From Sedimentisphaerales bacterium (lineage in GTDB: Bacteria > Planctomycetota > Phycisphaerae > Sedimentisphaerales > SM23-30), in NCBI GenBank assembly GCA_016928435.1, contig JAFGKT010000061.1, positions 1-35,613 of the forward strand: 35,613 nucleotides of DNA, read 5' to 3'. The position numbers and the translations under genes are program-made. The notes beneath the pieces were generated by a model, which did not search any database, had not been told where the DNA came from, and worked only from the letters and a program-made list of their open reading frames with translations. Shown in pieces: positions 30,404 through 35,613 of the stretch (position 1 is its first letter; each line of letters opens with the position of its first letter).

Positions 30404-31750
30404 ATGAAACCGTGCTATGATTTTGAAATTTTCCACAACATGTTGGACGGCATTGATCTGGATAATCATGTGATAGCGTCTTACTATCTCAAGGACCGAT
30501 TGGAAGGTGAGAAGTTTCTGGACCATTTAGCGTTGGTTCAGGCGATGGGGCTGGAAGGCTCGACGGGCACATGGGAAAAAGTGGAAGAAGACACCGAAGA
30601 AGTCCGCAAAGCCATGTCCAGCAAGATGGTGGGCTTCCATGAGATACCTTCAGATGATCCTTATACCAAGGCAGCGGTGATTCAGTTGGCGTTTCCGATT
30701 CGCGCTTGGGGCGACAATATCGCGATGATGCTGCTGGCGATCGCGGGCAACTGTTTTGCGTATTCGAAGAACATTATGCTTACGGATTTGTTTATTGGTA
30801 AGAATTTGCTGGCGAAATTCAAGGGGCCGAAATTCGGCGTTGAAGGCATTCGCAAGCTGACGGGTGTTGAGGAGAGGCCTCTTTCGCTGCACATTATCAA
30901 GCCTAAGATGGGTATGACACCGGAGCAGACAGCCAACCAAGTGCGGCTGACGCTTATGGGTGGTGCGGATATGTGTAAAGACGATGAGATGCTGGGCGAT
31001 GCTTACAATAATACGATGGAGCAGCGTTTGCCTTTGGTGATGGATGAGATTAAGAAAGCCAAGGATAAAACCGGCAAAGAGATGCTGTATATGTGCAGTA
31101 TTACTGACGAGAGTCATGCGATGTTCGACAAGGCGCGCAGAGCGATCGATATGGGTGCGAATGGTTTGCTGGTGACTTATTCGGCGGGTCTGCCGGCTTT
31201 GCGGTATTTGACTTCTCATCCGGATATTAACGTGCCGGTAATGCTGCATGCTTCGCACATGATCGCGATGATGAAGCAGATTGCTTGGCCGGTCTTGGCG
31301 AAGTTATGTCGTCTGTGTGGTGCTGATTTGATGCTTACTCCGACGATGTGGTCTTCGATCCCGATGGTTTCGATGGAAGAAGGCTTGCGGACTTCGTTTA
31401 TGAAGTTGGCGCCTTGGGGCCATATCAAGAGAACGTTCCCGATGCCTTGTGCGGGCGTTTATCCGGGTTTGGCGGAAGTGATCATAAGCGAATATGGCAA
31501 GGACATTATTATTCCGGCCGGTGGCGGTATGCTGGGTCATCCTGATGGTTACACGGCAGGTGCGCAATCGTGGCAGCAGGCAATCGCGGCGGTTATGGCA
31601 AATGTTCCGCTGCCGGAAGCCGCCAAGAAGAAAGAGAACAAGGCTTTGCGCGGCGCCCTGGAAAAATGGGGTTATATGGAAAGGCCCAAAGCTCCTTGGC
31701 TGCGTTTGGCGCCGGACTATCAGCCCAAGCCGATGAAGTTCGATGATTAG
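30404..31750 (+). CDS. RuBisCO-like protein (form IV), non-carboxylating
   Basis: 448 residues, full length for the large-subunit fold. Recognisable pieces are EGSTGTWEKV (N-terminal domain; E51, T56 and W57 correspond to E60, T65 and W66 of spinach RuBisCO), GN at 115-116 (N123), IIKPKMG with K166 (K175), the metal site GGADMCKDDE with K192, D194 and E195 (K201, D203, E204), H282 (H294) and PAGGGMLGHPDG. By my alignment R295 is replaced by Ala, H327 by Leu311, and loop-6 K334 by Ser318. It should therefore enolise a ketose phosphate but not fix CO2. Known form IV proteins isomerise or enolise methylthiopentulose phosphates, or act in apionate breakdown. Here a deoxyketose phosphate is the likely substrate. 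I cannot assign its clade. Confidence 0.85.
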   Translation: MKPCYDFEIFHNMLDGIDLDNHVIASYYLKDRLEGEKFLDHLALVQAMGLEGSTGTWEKVEEDTEEVRKAMSSKMVGFHEIPSDDPYTKAAVIQLAFPIRAWGDNIAMMLLAIAGNCFAYSKNIMLTDLFIGKNLLAKFKGPKFGVEGIRKLTGVEERPLSLHIIKPKMGMTPEQTANQVRLTLMGGADMCKDDEMLGDAYNNTMEQRLPLVMDEIKKAKDKTGKEMLYMCSITDESHAMFDKARRAIDMGANGLLVTYSAGLPALRYLTSHPDINVPVMLHASHMIAMMKQIAWPVLAKLCRLCGADLMLTPTMWSSIPMVSMEEGLRTSFMKLAPWGHIKRTFPMPCAGVYPGLAEVIISEYGKDIIIPAGGGMLGHPDGYTAGAQSWQQAIAAVMANVPLPEAAKKKENKALRGALEKWGYMERPKAPWLRLAPDYQPKPMKFDD

Positions 31751-31821
31751 GCGGAAGAGCCGTTAAAGGTTTGTGTTAATGTAATTGCCGGGCGATGCCT
31801 GGGCAGATTTGAGGATTTGAT

Positions 31822-32079
31822 ATGGCTAAGGAAATTAAAGTTCCGGACCTGGGAGTGAACGTTGAGACGGTCGTTATACTGAAATGGATGAAAGAAGTAG
31901 GCGACGAAGTTAAGATGGGTGATGTACTTTGTGAGGTTGAGACCGACAAAGCGGCAACCGATCTGGAATCCGTGGCCAAAGGCGTTTTACTGAAGAAGCT
32001 CTTTGATGAGGGCGCCGAGGTTGAGAAAGATACGGTGATCGCTTACGTAGGTGAAGCGGGCGAGGCTGTTCCTGAATGA
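31822..32079 (+). CDS. Free-standing lipoyl-domain protein
   Basis: 85 residues, just one lipoyl domain: KEIKVPDLGVNVETVVILKW, then VETDKAATDLESVAKGVL with the lipoylation lysine K43 in ETDKA. Normal E2 proteins carry this domain fused to a peripheral-subunit-binding domain and an acyltransferase. Neither follows: the gene ends at TGA and the next frame is E1-alpha, 18 bp on. It probably accepts the acyl group from the E1 encoded next and hands it to a partner not obvious here. GcvH is another small lipoyl carrier, but the ETDKA wording is of E2 type. An acyl or reductant carrier protein is the best description. Confidence 0.85.
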   Translation: MAKEIKVPDLGVNVETVVILKWMKEVGDEVKMGDVLCEVETDKAATDLESVAKGVLLKKLFDEGAEVEKDTVIAYVGEAGEAVPE

Positions 32080-32097
32080 TTATTGTTTGGAGAAACG

Positions 32098-33075
32098 ATG
32101 TCAGATAATAAGTACTCTTTAGAATTTCTGTTGGAAATGTACCGGAAGATGGTACTTATTCGGCAGTTTGAAGATCGGGTGAAGTTTTTGTTTTTGGAAG
32201 GCATTATGCCGGGCACGATTCATCAGTGCCAGGGACAAGAAGCCAGCGCAGTCGGTGTTTGTATGGCGTTGAACGAGGACGATGTGATTACTTCGACGCA
32301 TCGTCCCCACGGCCATGCGATTGCCAAGGGCGTAAGTATCCAATCGATGATGGATGAGTTGTTCGGTAAGATCACCGGCTGCTGTAAGGGCAAAGGCGGC
32401 TCGATGCACATCGGCGATTTGGACAAAGGTATGATACCGGCAGTGGCGATTGTGGGCGGTAATATACCGCTGGCGACGGGCGCAGCATTGGCGTTCAAGA
32501 TGCGCAAAGAAAAAAGAGTAGCGGTTTCCTTTATGGGTGACGGTGCTACCAACGAAGGTGCATTCCATGAAGCGGTGAACATGGGCGCCATTTGGAATCT
32601 GCCGGTGCTTTATGTGGTGGAGAATAATCTCTACGGCGCATCTACGCCTGTGGGCATGGTGGTGAGAACGAAAAATATTTCCGACAGAGCTGCGATTTAC
32701 GATATACCCGGCGTGACGGTGGACGGTAATGATCCAATCGCGGTCTATGAAGCTGCGCAAGAAGCCGTCGCTAGAGCCAGGCGGGGTGAAGGTCCGACAC
32801 TATTGGAGTTGATGACGTATCGTATTACTGGGCATTCACGGCGTGACCCGGCTTTGTATCAGCCGAAAGACGAAAAACAGCGGGCAAAGGAAAACGAACC
32901 GATCGGGCGATTCAGAAAGTATCTTGTGGGCAATGACCTGACCAGCGCGGATGTTTTGGATAAGATCGATGCTGAGATCGAAGAAGAAATCGAAAAGGTT
33001 GTGGTTCAAGCACAAAAGGCTGCGGATCCAAAACCCGAAGACGCACTGGAAGATATGTTTGTGGAATCAATATGA
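32098..33075 (+). CDS. Thiamine-dependent 2-oxo acid/acetoin dehydrogenase E1, alpha subunit
   Basis: 325 residues from ATG 32098, with GGAGA at 32089-32093; the upstream TTG 32083 is rejected. The thiamine diphosphate motif is MGDGATNEGAFHEAVNMGAI then ENN (residues 146-177). The family segment GCCKGKGGSMHIGDLDKGMI lies at 94-113. RITGHSRRDPALYQPKDE near the C-terminus is the region that is phosphorylated in mitochondrial PDH. Similarity is about equal to acetoin dehydrogenase AcoA and PDH alpha. The reaction forms a hydroxyalkyl-thiamine adduct from a 2-oxo acid or acyloin and transfers the acyl to a lipoyl lysine, presumably that of the preceding gene. The true donor substrate is unknown. 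Confidence 0.85.
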   Translation: MSDNKYSLEFLLEMYRKMVLIRQFEDRVKFLFLEGIMPGTIHQCQGQEASAVGVCMALNEDDVITSTHRPHGHAIAKGVSIQSMMDELFGKITGCCKGKGGSMHIGDLDKGMIPAVAIVGGNIPLATGAALAFKMRKEKRVAVSFMGDGATNEGAFHEAVNMGAIWNLPVLYVVENNLYGASTPVGMVVRTKNISDRAAIYDIPGVTVDGNDPIAVYEAAQEAVARARRGEGPTLLELMTYRITGHSRRDPALYQPKDEKQRAKENEPIGRFRKYLVGNDLTSADVLDKIDAEIEEEIEKVVVQAQKAADPKPEDALEDMFVESI

Positions 33076-33113
33076 GTGTGAATTCGGATGTTTAAAACTA
33101 TAGAGAGTTAAAT

Positions 33114-34127
33114 ATGAAGAGACTGGGAATAGCTGAGGCGTTAAGAGAAGGTATCCGTCAGGAGATGGCGCGGGATGAGAGGGTGTTCTGCATTGGTGAG
33201 GACATCGCCATTCCGGGTGGTTGGGGAGGCGCTTTTACCGTGACGCTGGGATTGGAAAAGGATTTTCCGGATCGTATGCTGAATACTCCGATCGCGGAGA
33301 ATGGTTTTATGGGGATAGCTTGCGGCGCAGCGATGATGGGGCTCAGGCCGATCGCGGATGTGCAGTACAGTGATTTTCTGTTTTGCGCGATGGACCAAGT
33401 ATGCAACAACGTAGCGAAGATGCGTTATATGTCGGGCGGCAAGGCGAAGGTGCCGATGGTTATTCGGGCGCCGGTGGGAGTAACCGGCCGAGGCAGCCAG
33501 CATGCGCAGAACATGGAAACGTTCTTTATGCCTTTGCAGGGCGTTAGGATCGCTTGCCCGGCGACAGCTTATGACGCGTTGGGTATTTTGCGGACCGCGG
33601 TGCGCAGCGACGACCCGATAATGATTTTTGAGCATAAGTTGCTGTATGGTTCCAAGGGCGCCAGAGCGGAAAGCGGCGCGTTCGATGCTTCCAGTGACAT
33701 TCCCGATGAGGATTATACCGTGCCTATAGGCAAAGCGGTTGTGCGCAAGGAAGGCAAGGACATAACCATAATCGGAACTTTACTGATGATGCACCGGGCT
33801 TTGCAGGCGGCGGAGCAACTGGAGAAGCAAGGGATTAGCGCTGAGGTGATCGATCCGCGGTGGCTGGTTCCGTTCGACTTGGAGACGGTGAGAAAGTCAG
33901 TGCGTAAGACGGGCGCGGTTATGACTGTCGAGGAGAGTGCCAAGCAGGGTGGCATAGGCGCGGAGATTGTCGCCACGATTGTTGAGGAGATGTCTGATGA
34001 TTTGAAGGCGCCGCCGATACGGTTGGCGGCTCCGAATACGGTGGTGCCGTTTGCGCCGCCGATGGAGAAGTTCTATATTCCGCAGGTGGAAGATATTGTT
34101 GACGCAGCCAAAAAGTTACTGAACTGA
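33114..34127 (+). CDS. Thiamine-dependent 2-oxo acid/acetoin dehydrogenase E1, beta subunit
   Basis: 337 residues in transketolase-like pyrimidine and C-terminal domains. CIGEDIAIPGGWGGAF (E29), NTPIAENGFMGIACGAAMMG (E62, the glutamate that activates thiamine N1') and GRGSQHAQNMETFF are the family motifs. The C-terminal half has EVIDPRWLVPFDLETV and VEESAKQGGIGAEI. It forms the alpha2-beta2 E1 with the previous gene. No E2 acyltransferase or lipoamide dehydrogenase (E3) follows, unlike in pdh or aco operons. The missing parts may be shared from a central complex elsewhere in the genome, or this E1 may use the small lipoyl protein in another reaction. Confidence 0.85.
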   Translation: MKRLGIAEALREGIRQEMARDERVFCIGEDIAIPGGWGGAFTVTLGLEKDFPDRMLNTPIAENGFMGIACGAAMMGLRPIADVQYSDFLFCAMDQVCNNVAKMRYMSGGKAKVPMVIRAPVGVTGRGSQHAQNMETFFMPLQGVRIACPATAYDALGILRTAVRSDDPIMIFEHKLLYGSKGARAESGAFDASSDIPDEDYTVPIGKAVVRKEGKDITIIGTLLMMHRALQAAEQLEKQGISAEVIDPRWLVPFDLETVRKSVRKTGAVMTVEESAKQGGIGAEIVATIVEEMSDDLKAPPIRLAAPNTVVPFAPPMEKFYIPQVEDIVDAAKKLLN

Positions 34128-34201
34128 TATGCCGGTGTTGTGTCGGTTTTCGGTTTTTTTGACGCCATATAAACCTCATATCAAATCGAAAGGGTAAAAG
34201 C

Positions 34202-35179
34202 ATGATAGCTGGGCACAAATTTGGGACGACGATGCCGCCTTTTAGCGGTTGTGCGGACAGGTATTGCTTGGGTGGTTATGGTGGAGGTGGTAAGGATATC
34301 GAAGAATGGCTCGATATGGCCAAGTCCGTCGAAGGTCTTGACGGCGTGGAACTGGTGGGCAATTGGCACGTGAACGATGACAATATCTTTGCCGTGGGGA
34401 AAATGTTCAGCGAGAGGGGATTGGAAATTCCGCTCTTGACGCCGGACCTTTGGACGCAGGCGAAATGGGGCAAGGGCAGCATTGCCGCACCAGATGCGCC
34501 GACGCGCCAAGCAGCCATCGCCGAAATCAAAAAAGTGATGGATTGGGCCGCGGAGTTAGATTGTCCTTATATCAATGTTTGGCCCGGTCAGGATGGATAC
34601 GATTATTGCTTCCAGGCGGATTATGTTGAGGTTTGGAAATGGATGAAGGACGCCCTGGCGGAATGTGCGGAGCATACGAGCAAAACGAAGATATTGGTGG
34701 AATACAAGCCGAAGGAGCCGCGAAAGCATTGTTTTGTGGATCATGTGGGAAAAGTCTTGCTGATGTTGCAAGATCTGGAGAAGGTTGGGGTCTTGTTGGA
34801 TTGGGGCCATGCCTTTCAAGGTTGTGAGAACGTCGCTGAGTCCGCGGCGATCTTGAGCCAGTATAATAAGCTGGACTATTTGCATCTCAACGACAATTAT
34901 CGCAGTTGGGATGATGATATGATGGTCGGAGCGTTGCATATCCCTGAATACTTGGAACTGGTTTACTGGCTCAAGCGGGTTGGATACGGGGGTTGGCTGA
35001 CGTTGGATATTTTTCCGTTTAGGGAAGACGGCGTGAAGGCGGTAAAGGAGTCGCGCCAATGGCTGGAAGGGTTCTTCAAAGCAATCGACAAGGTTGGCAT
35101 GAAGAAAATTGAGACAGTCATAAAGAATGGTGACGCTTGCGCATCTTCGGCTATTGTGCGGGAAGCATTGAATCTATAG
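34202..35179 (+). CDS. L-rhamnose isomerase-like TIM-barrel sugar isomerase
   Basis: 325 residues of the xylose-isomerase-like TIM-barrel superfamily. Two-metal ligands can be placed by spacing against Pseudomonas stutzeri L-rhamnose isomerase: E167 (VEYKPKEPR), D200 and H203 (LLDWGHA), H228 (LHLND), D237 and D239 (SWDDDM) and D269 (TLDIFPF). The family interconverts aldoses and ketoses, here most likely L-rhamnose to L-rhamnulose, feeding the RhaB-type kinase of the same operon. It is shorter than P. stutzeri L-RhI (about 430), so a ketose 3-epimerase of related fold remains possible. A GAAAGGG box precedes ATG 34202. The cytoplasmic location fits. Confidence 0.75.
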   Translation: MIAGHKFGTTMPPFSGCADRYCLGGYGGGGKDIEEWLDMAKSVEGLDGVELVGNWHVNDDNIFAVGKMFSERGLEIPLLTPDLWTQAKWGKGSIAAPDAPTRQAAIAEIKKVMDWAAELDCPYINVWPGQDGYDYCFQADYVEVWKWMKDALAECAEHTSKTKILVEYKPKEPRKHCFVDHVGKVLLMLQDLEKVGVLLDWGHAFQGCENVAESAAILSQYNKLDYLHLNDNYRSWDDDMMVGALHIPEYLELVYWLKRVGYGGWLTLDIFPFREDGVKAVKESRQWLEGFFKAIDKVGMKKIETVIKNGDACASSAIVREALNL

Positions 35180-35197
35180 CTCGAGGTTAGTGCTGTT

Positions 35198-35515
35198 ATG
35201 GAACGAGTATGTTTTCTGCTGCAAGTAAAGAGAGATAAAGTAGATGAATATCTCAAGGTGCATGATGTTTGGCCGGAGATGTTGGAGGAAATGAAAAAAG
35301 CGGGCCTGAGGAATTACAGTTTGTTTCTTCGGCCTGACGGTCTGGTGGTGGGGTATCTGGAAGCTGATAATGTGCAGGAGGCTTTTGATCGGCTGGGCCA
35401 GACGGAGGTGAACAAACGCTGGCAAGAAAAAATGGCGGAGTTTTTTGAGGCCGGCAGCGGCGATCTGAAAGAGGGAGATATTGAGTTTCTGAAGTCGTAT
35501 TTTTATATGGCTTAG
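35198..35515 (+). CDS. rhaM: L-rhamnose mutarotase
   Basis: 105 residues, the size of RhaM. The pattern MERVCFLLQVKRDKVDEYLK, then HDVWPEMLEEMKKAGLRNYS, FLRPDGLVVGYLEAD and NKRWQEKMAEFF is that of the dimeric ferredoxin-like mutarotases that interconvert the alpha and beta anomers of L-rhamnose. It lies 18 bp after the isomerase gene and completes the front end of the pathway (anomer exchange, isomerisation, phosphorylation). Members of this family also occur with L-fucose genes, so the substrate call rests partly on the neighbouring kinase and isomerase. Confidence 0.85.
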   Translation: MERVCFLLQVKRDKVDEYLKVHDVWPEMLEEMKKAGLRNYSLFLRPDGLVVGYLEADNVQEAFDRLGQTEVNKRWQEKMAEFFEAGSGDLKEGDIEFLKSYFYMA

Positions 35516-35528
35516 ATGGAGTGAGGAG

Positions 35529-35613
35529 ATGTTGTTTTGGTTTTCAAGCTCGGCTATTCGCCGGCATATCAGCAGATGTAGGCGTAACACATTTGCTGCA
35601 CTTTTCGATATAC
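35529..35613 (+). CDS. Possible start of a further gene, cut by the window edge
   Basis: From ATG 35529 the frame (MLFWFSSSAIRRHISRCRRN...) stays open to the right edge, 28 codons. An AGGAG at 35524-35528 touches the ATG, too close for good initiation; TTG 35532 in the same frame would be 3 bp away. The peptide is basic and unlike its neighbours. It may not be a real gene. Confidence 0.2.
   Translation, partial: MLFWFSSSAIRRHISRCRRNTFAALFDI

Noticed and set aside
30404..31750. Carbon-fixing RuBisCO
   Set aside because: Loop-6 lysine, H327 and R295 equivalents are absent, and there is no small subunit or phosphoribulokinase; a RuBisCO-like protein fits better.
31793..31803. 11-bp match (CGATGCCTGGG) to the hairpin arm at 11321-11331
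   Set aside because: A single 11-bp match without the rest of the hairpin is not evidence of a dispersed repeat family.
22766..35515. Bacterial microcompartment for fucose/rhamnose use
   Set aside because: No shell protein, class II aldolase or CoA-dependent aldehyde dehydrogenase is present.

Overview
The window looks like a polysaccharide- and sugar-utilisation region from a Planctomycetota-type bacterium, most plausibly Phycisphaerae/Sedimentisphaerales. Lentisphaerae or Kiritimatiellota are less likely alternatives. The placement rests on family habits seen in the translations: secreted proteins with dockerin-like repeats (GDxNxDxxV..DL..L...W followed by DP..C), lone pseudopilins with a C-terminal H-X9-DG-like motif, one PEP-CTERM-type C-terminus, several GH123-like DUF4091 proteins, and GntR/LacI chimeric regulators of AraR type. 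I see no tRNA, rRNA, CRISPR array, phage gene, intact mobile element or transporter.

Layout. (1) 1-1376: the 3' end of an unrecognised gene and a URO-D/MtaA-like protein. (2) 1946-11247, plus strand: an AraR-like regulator behind a promoter covered by a 25-bp inverted repeat, then a LamG-like/dockerin protein, a pseudopilin, a large DUF4091 protein, a LamG-dockerin-DUF4091 fusion and a PEP-CTERM protein. (3) 11372-16819, plus strand: a paralogous regulator, a decayed C-terminal piece of a GH3 gene, a secreted DUF4091 protein and a GH112 galactoside phosphorylase. (4) 16862-22250, minus strand: a beta-helix protein, a second pseudopilin, a discoidin-like/dockerin protein and a ROK repressor. 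(5) 22766-35515: two divergent operons around a shared promoter/operator region at 27825-27994. The minus arm is LsrF-type thiolase, RPE/LsrE-like epimerase, SDR and cytoplasmic GH31. The plus arm is an RpiR-type regulator, RhaB-type kinase, RuBisCO-like protein (RLP), free-standing lipoyl domain, E1-alpha, E1-beta, L-rhamnose-isomerase-like TIM barrel and L-rhamnose mutarotase.

The most interesting part is region 5. Mutarotase, isomerase and kinase would carry L-rhamnose, or a similar 6-deoxysugar, to a ketose-1-phosphate, but no RhaD-type class II aldolase is present. Instead the cluster encodes an SDR of the type fused to rhamnulose-phosphate aldolase in other bacteria, a very clear LsrF-type CoA-dependent thiolase, an epimerase, an RLP, and a two-subunit thiamine E1 with a stand-alone lipoyl carrier but no E2 or E3. 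One chemically consistent hypothesis is oxidation of the ketose-1-phosphate to a 2,4-dicarbonyl, followed by LsrF-type thiolysis to DHAP plus an acyl-CoA. The RLP and epimerase would adjust carbonyl position or stereochemistry, and E1/lipoyl would process a short acyl unit. This is inference. The families are recognised from sequence, but the assembled pathway is not one I know to be described.
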